From: Vermamoeba vermiformis
Taxonomy: Eukaryota > Tubulinea > Echinamoebida
DNA: 51,321 nt
Reading direction: 5' to 3'
Assembly (NCBI GenBank): GCA_045837725.1
Contig: JBEWZL010000054.1
Coordinates: 1-51,321 of the forward strand
In this document: piece after piece, positions 1-9,111 of the stretch
How positions within the stretch are numbered: the first letter of the stretch is position 1
Layout of the letters: every line of letters begins with the position of its first letter
Made by a program: the position numbers and the translations under genes
The notes under the pieces: generated by a model
Databases searched by the model: none
What the model was told of the DNA's origin: nothing
Seen by the model: the letters and a program-made list of their open reading frames with translations, nothing else

Positions 1-209
1 TTAAATACAGCCTCGGGCATAAAATCGTGCAAACTGACTGATCGAGTGTATTGTGATTGTATTCTATTGTCGAATAATAATGCCCAGCGTCTTTCACACT
101 CATCCGAAATTGCTGTATCAGCGTTTTCAGATTTAATGCGTAGATTAACGCTCCGCATTGTTTCCATCATTAGCTTATTCTTGACAATATTAAGTTGCGT
201 CTTATCCAT
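1..209 (-). CDS. Partial unknown protein, N-terminal part, runs off the left edge
   Basis: An open frame starts at an ATG on the minus strand (207-209) and stays open for 69 codons to the window edge. The translation begins MDKTQLNIVKNK and continues with a charged, helix-like stretch (MRSVNLRIKSENADT) and an aromatic/acidic segment (ERRWALLFDNR). It carries no motif I recognise. Support is the unbroken frame from an ATG, the protein-like composition, and an arrangement in which about 210 bases separate it from a divergent gene starting at 423. The end of this exon or gene lies outside the window. A chance open frame of this length is possible but not likely. Confidence 0.5.
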   Translation of the reverse strand, partial: MDKTQLNIVKNKLMMETMRSVNLRIKSENADTAISDECERRWALLFDNRIQSQYTRSVSLHDFMPEAVF

Positions 210-422
210 TGTTTCGTTTGATTAATTGTGGTCGTCATTACGAGCTTATTTATGTAACTCGTGACGACTGTCAGATGTGTAAAATTCCAAAACACTATTT
301 CTCCGCACTTGACTTGAATTAAAAAGATATTTTTCGTTTTTACCCGAAATTAGCGATAAAAAGCATTCGATTGAACCACTTTTTAATCGCATTATTTCGA
401 TTATTATACAACACGATCCAAC

Positions 423-802
423 ATGGACCCACTCGTTCGACGATTTGGCACACCCGCCGGCATTCGAATTCTGAATCTGATCGTTGCCGTTGCTTTCTTG
501 GTTTTAGCAGTTGGCATTATTTTGCTTTCGCTCGCTCTCAATGGTCTTATGGATGCCTGTAAGTACCTACTTAAACAGATAAACGTGCAATTTACGGTAG
601 ATCAGGCTTATAAATTTATGGAATTCCAACGGTTACTTGACACATTTGCTTAAAGCTACTAAATCGATATTAACTAATATCAATTACTAATAATATTGCA
701 GTTTCTGGCTTTATTGCTGGCATCGTGCTCATTTGCCTAGGTGGATTGGTATGGCTCGTGTTTTTGATTTTGGTATTCATCGTGCGAGCAAAGAGATTCT
801 AA
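423..802 (+). CDS. Small two-helix membrane protein, 78 residues
   Basis: Two exons (423-558 and 702-802) join in frame across a GT-AG intron. The first exon ends in GATGCCT before gtaagt and the second starts after attgcag. Residues about 17-42 and 46-73 are two long hydrophobic segments separated by a short turn (MDAFSG). A basic, Arg-containing N-terminus and a C-terminus ending RAKRF flank them, so the protein is probably a helical hairpin in a membrane. The size resembles small secretory-pathway or organelle membrane subunits, but I do not recognise a family. An unspliced reading would end inside the intron and lose the second helix, which argues for the spliced model. Confidence 0.7.
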
Positions 803-1146
803 AAGACGCAACCTTATTTATGACACTTGTAATTTAATAGAATATATAAAATACCTATTTTATTTGTATTTTTGGATGTGACTGTGTGTAACCATCGTGC
901 ACAAGCTTTTCGATTGCTGGTTTATTTTACCGCGATATAATCAAGCTTGCGATCGCGATTGATTCGATTTTTGATTGATTCCGTCTCTTTCATTCGCTGG
1001 ATGTGGTGCACCGATTATGATTCTGGTTCGCTCGATTATTCTCTTCTTAGTAACCGCCATGCACCCACACGCACGAGAACTTTAGGACCATCGATAGTCT
1101 CGAGCCGGTTATATTAGCCGTTGCGCAGTAAATCTCTTCTTTTCAA
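803..1146. other. Convergent 3' spacer
   Basis: Spacer between the 3' ends of the small membrane protein gene (+) and the CH-domain gene (-). It presumably holds both 3' UTRs and poly(A) sites. I see no convincing ORF, repeat or RNA gene in it. Confidence 0.4.
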
Positions 1147-3240
1147 TCATTTTTTGCCCGTCTTCGGCGTGTAACTGACGCTCACTGAATTTTTGCTAAA
1201 TTTAACGTTCACTACGACCTCTTCGGAGTCAGAGCTATCACTAGAATCGTAGAACTTGACGGGCACTTTGTAGGCTTTCTTCTTTTTAGGACTTTTAGGC
1301 GCTACTACGTTGACTCTAATCGGCGAAGCAGATCGCTTAGGTGTCGATGGGCTGCTCACCGGCGATTTACTGCTATAAATACAAAAATATCACAATTAGC
1401 AATTATAAACTTGGCAGATCCTCGGTGTACGAGCAAGTTATAAAAAATACTTACGTCTTTGCATTGGCTATTGCTTTCTTCTCCAATTCTTCTCGCTTTT
1501 TCTTCTCTTCGAGCTCTTTTTTGCGCTTCTCTTCTTCACTTCGCTTTTTTTCTTCCTCGATCCGTCGTTGTTCTTCAGCTTTTTTCTTCTCCTCTTCGAT
1601 TCTACGTTGCTCTTCCTCGATGCGCTTCTTTTCCTCGAGTTCTTTTTGCTTCTTTTCTTCCTCATCTTGCTTTCGCTTCTCTTCTTCGTAACGTTTCTTC
1701 TCCTCAATCCGCTTGGACTCTTCATCTTTCTGAAGCTGTTTCATGTTCTTATACTTATCAATAGCGGGAAGAACCGTCGCTACATAAGTCATGACGCTTT
1801 TTTCGTCAATTTGCTTAACGTTGGTAAAGTCCTCTGCTTCGAGGATCTTGAACGCGCCCATTTTATGCTCAAGAATATCAAATGCGGTAGACAATCGCTC
1901 TTCATTCGATTTCTATGTATAAGCATTAGTATTGTACTAATTAATTAGTATTCTAGCTTTTTCGTACCGATTGTAATGCATTATAATCAATCAAGCTCGG
2001 ATCAGCTTGATGAACTAGAGCACAAAAGACGCGGCCATCAGCGAAACTATATGACTTGGTTAATATAAACCTTAACTTAACCGTATTGAGCCATTAGACC
2101 TTACCTGGTAGAAAAGTCATTGACGACAAGATCAGTGTGATCCGGTACCAACCGTCGTTGCACTTCTCGCAATAGTACAGCACGTGTACTATTATCACCT
2201 GTCTTATCGTTCTTGTTTTTCGCAGTTGATTCGCTTGTGGGTTTTTTTGTGTTGGTGATTTCGATCGGTGCAGGTGTCACTATTGGCTCCTCTGTGACTA
2301 CTTCAACTTCTTCGAAAATAACATATGGTGGCAATGGCGGGGGTGGCGGTGGTGGGGGTGGATTATTTTCATCATTGTTAGTGAGGTAGAAGTTCACTGG
2401 TGGAGGTGGCGGTGGTACTGGGGGAGGGGGTGGCGGATCGACTTTGACACGTGTCCACTTTTTGACAGGAGGTTTAACGGGTTGCGGTTGTGCTGAAGGC
2501 GCTGCTAGCATCGATTCTAGCACTGGATCTTCATTGGATTGAAGGCCTTTGAGTCCTTTGTTGATCTGGTACTGCCGGATCAGACTCCACACGAGACCCA
2601 AAATGATCTTTTGATTTTCCTTCAAAAGGTCTGTTTATGCGATAACAATTAGTATGCTCGCATACGCTTTAAACAATCGTCGTACCATCTGGGCCAATAT
2701 TTTCAATATGAATTTTCTCATCCTTGATGAACTGAAAGCATTGACTAAGACAATCAATTTGTTCGAATTTCGACTTTGGGGTTGTTGATGCAATAGCAGA
2801 CTAGTAAATTAAGTATTAACAGCTGAGTTTGAATGAGATAACGTTAAAAAACAGATCGCGGCTTATCTTGCAATTGAAAAAAGCCCATTTATCTAAGAAT
2901 ATTACTTTGCGGTTATTGCGATAAGTTATAATGTATTTTCAACCGAAGACACAGAGATCAAGCGGGTAAATTATTAGCTTAACAAAATCTTATGTCACGG
3001 GATTTCTATTACCTTTTTAATCTTCGAGTCCGGAAACTTTCCTTCAGCTAATATATTTAATAATTTTAATAAGGCGAAACCTTTGCCCAGATCTTCCAGA
3101 GCCGAGATGGGTTCAAATCCTCCACTGCGCAGATGAGCGTTAACCCACCGCAGGAAGCTCTTTAAATAAGTTAATATAATATGATGTTAACCTGATCTTA
3201 CCTTGTATTGCATAGCAGCCCATGGCTCGGGGGTCTGCAT
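1147..3240 (-). CDS. Tandem calponin-homology actin-binding protein with polyproline insert and ER/K helix, 529 residues
   Basis: Seven exons: 3240-3202, 3159-3013, 2800-2686, 2630-2105, 2046-1968, 1912-1455 and 1372-1147. The protein starts MQTPEPWAAMQYKSFLRWVN. CH1 covers about residues 9-125 (FLRWVNAHL, LEDLGKGFALLKLL, HIENIGP, LGLVWSLIRQYQI). CH2 covers about 250-357 (VNDFSTSFADGRVFCALVHQ, DPSLIDY, DEKSVMTYVATVLPA). The pair is of the alpha-actinin/filamin/cortexillin type and should bind F-actin at the cortex. Residues 166-202 hold three runs of 6, 6 and 9 prolines, an FH1-like tract that could bind profilin, WW or SH3 domains. After CH2, residues about 358-455 alternate Glu and Lys/Arg, as in single alpha-helices or coiled coils. 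The last 75 residues are Ser/Pro/Lys-rich and basic. The last acceptor is a NAGNAG, so one residue is uncertain. Confidence 0.9.
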
Positions 3241-3626
3241 CTTCAAGTTACTTTCAGAACTATTTGCTCATTACAGCTTCTTATTTGCTCATATAAGAGT
3301 TCGTGTTTATTAAACTTAATGACGATAAAGCGAGCTAATTGTGGTAGTCGAGATTAAGTGACATTAATTAATGTCGCACGAGCAAAGAATGTTTTTTTGT
3401 AGGTTTGTTTTTTTTTTAGGGCATCGTCGTAGAACTACAGGTTGGGCATAATTCCTCAACCGCCTTCAACACGTCACAATGATGTTAATAAATTAACTAA
3501 TTTACATTTTTTCTTCGCTAAATTTTCATGCGACGGAAAAAACATAAAAATCTTCGTCCTTGACGGTTTATTTTATCTAACAACATTTAACTATCGCACA
3601 CGCGTCGTTAATTCATATATAATATC
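3241..3626. promoter_or_regulatory. Divergent promoter region, CH gene and Hsp20 gene
   Basis: Spacer of 386 bases between the start codons of the minus-strand CH gene and the plus-strand small heat-shock gene, so it must hold both promoters and 5' UTRs. It is AT-rich with T-runs near 3393-3418. I looked for clean alternating GAA/TTC heat-shock elements and saw none I would defend. Confidence 0.4.
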
Positions 3627-4487
3627 ATGGCTGAAGTCGAGAAGGAAAGAATCGAAGGCAAGAACAAGTCCAGATCTTCAAGCGTTTCAAGCAGTGATGA
3701 AGAGAAGAAGCCCAAGCATGCTGAAGGCAAAGAAAAGGCCGCTGAGGGCAAGTTCTTGTACGACTTGTACATCAAGGGCAAGTACTTGATCGCTGCTGTG
3801 GATATGCCGGGCATGAGACGCGAAGACTTCAACATTGCTTTTGATGGCGATGTCTTGAACATTTCTGGCGAGAAGTAAGTGAGCTTAACGCCCGTGTGGC
3901 TTATTATACGAGCGCAGTTTGCTGATTTGGCCGTTTTCAGGAAAGTAAAGGAAAACAAGGACTTCAAGTACTTGGTTCAACAACGAACTGCTGGTCCCTT
4001 CGAGCTTGCCATCGAAATCAGCAAGCACAACATCGAAGTTCGCAAGAAGGGTAATTTTTATTTCAGATTCACTGTTGTCAAAATATCTAAATTTGTTGTA
4101 ATTGCTTTCAGACATCGAAGCCCGATATAAGAATGGTGTTTTGAAGGTTGCCTTGAGACTCAAGAAGGTCGAGGATATCTCCACTGTTATCCAAGTCTCT
4201 TTCAAGTAAGTAACGATCAGATGTGAACCGGTATTTAAATTCGTGAATCATAACGTTACATGGTGCTTTTAATATTGGCACTCGGTGTCTTTTATAAGGG
4301 CACTATAAATTTGGTAATTAATTAATTGCTTAACTGCACGCGAATCCGCTTTAAGATAATATCTCCCACAAACACCGAATGCTTAATTAACTAATTGCCT
4401 ATTATTAGGAGCACTGTCAAGAAGGCCGACAACAAGGAAGGCGGCGAGGCTAAGCCCAAGGATGCTGCTGAGGGTGGCGACGAATAA
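3627..4487 (+). CDS. Small heat-shock protein (Hsp20/alpha-crystallin), 176 residues
   Basis: Four exons (3627-3874, 3941-4050, 4112-4205, 4409-4487) join in frame. The N-terminal arm of about 40 residues is charged and contains a serine cluster (SRSSSVSSSDEE) that looks phosphorylatable. The alpha-crystallin domain follows, about residues 43-150, with the typical VDMPGMRREDFNI, DVLNISGEK, GPFELAIEI and the hallmark YKNGVLKVALRLKK. A VIQV tripeptide-type motif lies after the domain, and the tail is acidic and Gly/Lys-rich. Such proteins are ATP-independent holdases that assemble into oligomers in the cytosol. The length fits the family. Four exons are many for this family but agree with the intron density of the neighbours. 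Confidence 0.93.
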
Positions 4488-4827
4488 GTCCGTAACACAA
4501 AAAATCATTCGCTTAAATAACCGTGAAGGACTTGTAGCGATGTTAAATGTAAGCATATGACGAAATCCTTATTTAATTTATTGTAAACCTCCTCGAATAT
4601 AAAATTTTGTAGATTTAGACCAACTAAATCCAGATCATTCTTTGCGTCAAGCCATTCTATGATCAGAAAGGTATAATATGTCGTACGATCTTACGATATA
4701 GAAATAGCATTGTGATTTCCACAATCTCATAAAGAATGCAGCGCGTGTTGCAATTTAACCGTTGCAAATATTCAGCGTGACAACGGAAGAACCCAACACC
4801 AACCCTAGGCTAATATTAAGTTACTAA
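4488..4827. other. Spacer between Hsp20 and acetyltransferase genes
   Basis: Holds the 3' UTR of the Hsp20 gene and the promoter of the downstream plus-strand acetyltransferase. No further gene or repeat seen. Confidence 0.35.
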
Positions 4828-5754
4828 ATGTCTACCATCAATTACGCACCCAATGATTTTCAATACACAATACGTAGAGCAACTGCACAGGACATTGACG
4901 CAATCTATGATCTAATCCAAGGTACGAATTTCAGGCCAGCAGTTTGCTTCAGGTCTCAGTTCTTTATAATCCTTTTTAATTATTTTAAAATGCTTGTATT
5001 TATCGGTCGATCATTGGAAATCTATTGAAGAACGAAAATCAATCTGACTGATTTCCATCCCACTTATCCTTCGACTTTTTGCGACTTTGCATATGATCAT
5101 TTAAATAACACAGGGAATTATTTTCAGTTTTAATAATTTATTTGCGCAGGACTGGCCGAGTACGAGAAAGGTCACGTTTCATTAACGAAAGAAGAGTTAC
5201 TTGCAGACGGATTTGGACCTCATCCATTTTATTATGTATTTATTGCAGAGACTAAGACCAGTAAGTATTTTAAATTATGCAACTAGAATTTCTGTACAAA
5301 TTACTAATGCGATCCACCTAGATCCAGTACAAGCCATCGGCTTCGCATTATATTTCTATCAATACTCTACCTGGGAAGGCCGTACATTATATTTAGAGGA
5401 TTTATTCATCAAAATCGAGCATAGAAAGAACGGACTGGGTTACCAACTTCTGCAAGTCCTCGCCAAAGAAGCAAAAGACAATAATTGCCGAAGGTACGTA
5501 CATTAAAGCACTACATTTATCATATAACTATCGTATGACATTTTGGTGATGTGCGTGAGTTGCTTAGTTCCATTCTATTTTCTAAATCCAAAACTTTGAT
5601 TAGGTTTCAATGGACGTGCTTGGACTGGAACACGCCCAGCATCGAATTTTACAAGAAAATAGGCGCAAAAGAACTCAGCGAATGGCTCATATTCAGAATG
5701 GACAGTGCTGCGATCGACAAGTTTTTAAGCGAGAAGAAACTCGACGACAAATAA
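4828..5754 (+). CDS. GNAT N-acetyltransferase, spermidine/spermine (SAT1/SAT2) type, 175 residues
   Basis: Four exons (4828-4921, 5150-5260, 5322-5493, 5604-5754) join in frame. The fold is the GNAT fold: an N-terminal beta-strand and helix (YTIRRATAQDIDAIYDLIQ) and the core strand STWEGRTLYLEDLFIKIEHR. The acetyl-CoA pyrophosphate loop is RKNGLGYQLL, a match to R/Q-x-x-G-x-G/A. The C-terminal signature is LDWNTPSIEFYKKIGA. The YSTWEGRTLYLEDLF plus LDWN combination is characteristic of the diamine or thialysine acetyltransferases, which acetylate polyamines or related amines with acetyl-CoA in the cytosol. Length (about 170) fits. Whether the substrate is spermidine or thialysine cannot be told from sequence alone. 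Confidence 0.9.
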
Positions 5755-6282
5755 ACGAGTAAATTAGCTATCCTTTAATATAAGCATACTTATGTAGCGT
5801 TTAGATTGGCGAGGCAAGTCCAGCCACTGAGCGGTCTGCTAAACTGAAATGTGTTCGAGATCCTACAACCTTGGTATTTTGGATCGCACTTGCTCTTGCA
5901 CGCGAGTGTGGATCGGCCACACTAATAAGTGCACCTGGCACAAGATTTTTACCTCGGTCCTGACTTTGACACGTGCGTGCCAAGAAGTGTCGTTCAACTC
6001 TTCGTTCATTTTTTCTATTTCACTTTTGCACATAAAGGTAAGGAGACAAGGCGGAGCTCATTAAATTAATTATTTAAAGTTATTTTTAACACTATTTGGA
6101 TAACAATTGGTTGCAATAATTGGCGGCAAAGATTTTCTTGACAGCGCCAGAGTTGAATTAACAAGTTGCTTATAATTATGACGATTTTGTTTATAATTAA
6201 ATTGACTTATAAATTTATCGTTATTTTACTTAGTATCAGCATTGGCTAGTTTTATAAGGGTATTAATTATTTTTTTTGGAAG
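5755..6282. other. Spacer, promoter side of sedolisin A
   Basis: 528 bases holding the acetyltransferase 3' end and the sedolisin A promoter. Two short ORFs on opposite strands near 5801-6064 overlap each other, have no recognisable content and are probably chance. The last 150 bases are very AT-rich. Confidence 0.35.
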
Positions 6283-8663
6283 ATGTGGAAGAAACTTACT
6301 ACCATCGCCATCATCTTGGCGTTGGCCTCCCTTGCCATGAGCAAGATGGTCATAAAGGGATCTCCTACTGCCACTAGCAGATTTTGGGTCCCATCCACTG
6401 CACCTCACGCATCTACTCCTATGAAGCTCTTCGTTGCTTTGAAGGAGCGAAACCTTAATGTTTTGGAAGAAAGACTCGCCAAGACTTCTGACCCTAACTC
6501 TCCTGAATACGGCAAGCACTTGTCCTTCGAGGAGGTCGTCCAGATTAGCGGTGCTACGGACGAGCAGATCGAAACTGTAAGTCTTTTATTACGATTCAGT
6601 GCATTGTAGAAATTAATGTATTTATAATGTTGCACTAGGTCACTGCTTGGTTGAAGGCTCACGGCATTGAACACGAAGTCACTCCTTCTCGCAGCTTCAT
6701 TCGCATTAACAGCAATGCTGCCCGTATGGAGAACTTGTTGAACTGCAACTTGAGGTAAGTCCGGTAATAAGATGCAATATCTAGTCTATCAAGAGCGTAT
6801 CTAGGCCGTTCTTGAAATTACACGCTTTTTTAAGTGACCTGCATTTAATTTTCGTGGTACTAATTGGGCTCTTAGATACTACCAAGCTACCCACTCCAAC
6901 AAGAAGATCATTCGTTGCGCTGGTTCTTACTCTGTCCCCGAGGAGATCCACCCTCTTATCGACTTCGTTGGTCCCGTCCACGGTTTCCCTCGTCCTCGCC
7001 GTGCTCGTGCTCCCAAGGTACGGGTCAAACTTTTCTGTCATTTGCAAAACCAAAATCTATTTATTAATCTTTAAATAATAATTTACGGCCAATAATACTT
7101 ACTTCGCACGACTATGATAGGGCCCAATGTTCTTCGACGAAGCCGTCACTCCGGATTTGATCCACAAGATCTACAACGTTACTCTCGGATATCCCAACTT
7201 GAAGGTCAACAACACTCAAGCTGTCTTCGAGGCCGGTGACAACTACATGCCTTCTGACGTTCAACAATTCTTCCAGGTAAGTAATGAAGACTAACTTGTT
7301 GCCGCTGATCAGATCGAGAAAAATTTTATGCTGATTGTCGAAGCTGAAGTTAATGTCGTATTAATTTTGTTTATACAGACCTACGCTCCTGCTTTGCAAG
7401 GTCAAAAGATTGTTAAGCACTTGGGTAACGAGAAGAACGATCCGACCAACCCTGGTGAAGGTGAAGCCATTTTGGACGTTGAATACATCATGTCCATGGG
7501 CAGCTTTGCTCCTACTTATTACTACGCTTATGACGATAGCGATGACGTCATCAAGCTCTTCCTCGAATACGCCCTGGACTTGGCCAATGATCCCAAGCCT
7601 CCATTGATCCACTCCATCTCATACGGTGAATACGGTGGTAACTACCCTATCGAACACGTGCTTCGTGTCAGCAATGAATGGATGAAATTGGGCAGTACGT
7701 TTAACTCTATATATCGTTATGAATGCAGGTGCTAACTTAGCGTCGTGTAGCCCGTGGTGTTTCCATCTTTGTTGCTAGCGGTGACGATGGTGTTGGTTGC
7801 GATGATAACTGCGACTCCTTCGAGGTAAGCTTAGCTCTATTATTAATATGGCAAGGTTAACTAATGCTCGGTAAACTAGTTCCCTTACCCCAGCAGCCCT
7901 TATATCACTCTCGTCGGTGGTACTGATGTCTACAAAGGTAAGTCTCAGTTCATCTCTCATGCAATATCATGGTACTAAGACTCGCTCTATTGTTAGACAG
8001 CAACGGTCGCTACTACGAAACTGCTTGGGACGGTAGCAGCGGTGGTTTCTCTGGCGACTTCCCCGTACCTTCGTGGCAAGCCGCTCAAGTTGCAGCATAC
8101 TTGCAACAACCTGGTCTCCCTACTTCGTACTTCAATGGCTCTGGTCGTGGTCTCCCCGATATTAGCGCCCCTGGTAGGCCACAAAATTCATACCGATCTA
8201 ACGCGATCCGTTGACTTAGTTAAACTTTTGTAGCTGACAACGTCATGATTATTATGGGTGGCTCTCAAACTCCTATTGGCGGTACCTCCTGCGCTGCTCC
8301 TGTCATTGCCGGTTTGTTTTCTTTGATCAACGGAGTCCGCTTAAAGGCCGGCAAGACCCCTGTTGGCTTCATCAACCCCGCCATCTACACTTTGAGCTCT
8401 CAAAACCCTACTGCCTTCTATGACGTTACTCAAGGCTCTAATCCTGATGGTTGCTGCCCTGGTTTCCGTATGTATTTGATTTTAAGCACCCCTCACTAGC
8501 GATCTGAACGTAGCGGATTCAGTTTTTCGTTTGGTTAAAACGTTTGAAATATTCTCTGACCTGTCTATTTTTAACAGCTGCCACCAAGGGTTGGGACGCA
8601 GTTACTGGTCTCGGCACTCCCAACTTCCGTGAGTTGTTGAAATATTTCTCTCAACTCCCTTAA
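6283..8663 (+). CDS. Sedolisin A: secreted or lysosomal serine-carboxyl protease (TPP1 type), 550 residues
   Basis: Ten exons: 6283-6576, 6639-6754, 6876-7017, 7121-7276, 7379-7694, 7751-7824, 7880-7937, 7997-8173, 8234-8467 and 8578-8663. A signal peptide (MWKKLTTIAIILALASLAMS) leads into the pro-kumamolisin activation domain (LFVALKERNLNVLEERL, SPEYGKHLSFEEV). The catalytic domain has the sedolisin set: Glu265 and Asp269 in GEAILD, the oxyanion Asp353 in VASGDDG, and the nucleophile Ser463 in GGTSCAAP. The C-terminal calcium site is visible as DVTQGSNPDG and GWDAVTGLGTPN. Sedolisins work at acid pH, and in amoebae such enzymes are expected in phagolysosomes or secretions. The site reads GGTSCA where most relatives have SGTSAS. 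The gene is the close tandem paralogue of the next one, with the same ten-exon structure and phases. Confidence 0.93.
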
Positions 8664-8705
8664 ACAGTGCACTTCCTTTACGTCTCAACTCCCTTAAAGA
8701 GTGCA
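8649..8705 (+). repeat. Imperfect 23-base direct repeat across the sedolisin A stop codon
   Basis: TCTCAACTCCCTTAAACAGT and the following GCA (8649-8671) recur at 8683-8705 with one mismatch (C to G). The first copy contains the stop codon; the second lies in the 3' UTR, 34 bases later. The sister gene has only one copy, so the duplication arose after the genes split. Confidence 0.75.
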
Positions 8706-9111
8706 TTCCGCAACTTAGGACCGAAGGACGTTCAGTCTTGTATGGTCCTTTGAGTAATAAATACTCAGGAGTTTATACAGACTATTTGCTTGAATCTATC
8801 CACTCACTTTTGAAAAGGCACGTGATTTCAAATACGCAGCGGAAAATTCGTCAACAGCCAACGGAGGCGAAAATCATTAGTTATTTCTCTTTACGATAAC
8901 TATCACAAGGTAAGCGAAGGAAAACTTTGCCTTAGCTGAACATAAATTAATTTATTTGCGAAGAAAATATTGTACCGGTACAAAGTTCTCTTGCCATGGA
9001 TCCTTAACTTTTCAATTAATTATAATATATTAAGATCTTAATTCAGCTATAATTATTTGTAGGATTACGCGATAATATGTATTCTCTTGCTGATCGATTT
9101 TTTTTTTTCAG
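8664..9111. other. Spacer between sedolisins A and B
   Basis: 448 bases with the 3' UTR of copy A, an AATAAA at 8756-8761 that probably serves as its poly(A) signal, and the promoter of copy B ending in a T-run just before its ATG. No other gene seen. Confidence 0.4.
8756..8761 (+). terminator. Poly(A) signal AATAAA of sedolisin A
   Basis: Canonical hexamer 93 bases after the stop codon. Assignment is by position only. Confidence 0.5.

Noticed and set aside
1341-1948. Several plus-strand ORFs rich in Ser, Phe and Leu
   Set aside because: They are reverse readings of the repetitive Glu/Lys codons in the CH protein; composition follows from the sense strand.
3241-3626. Heat-shock elements upstream of the Hsp20 gene
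   Set aside because: Scattered GAA and TTC occur, but no array of three alternating units at five-base spacing that I could defend.
5801-6064. Two overlapping ORFs on opposite strands upstream of sedolisin A
   Set aside because: No coding character, mutual overlap and no splice support; likely chance in the spacer.
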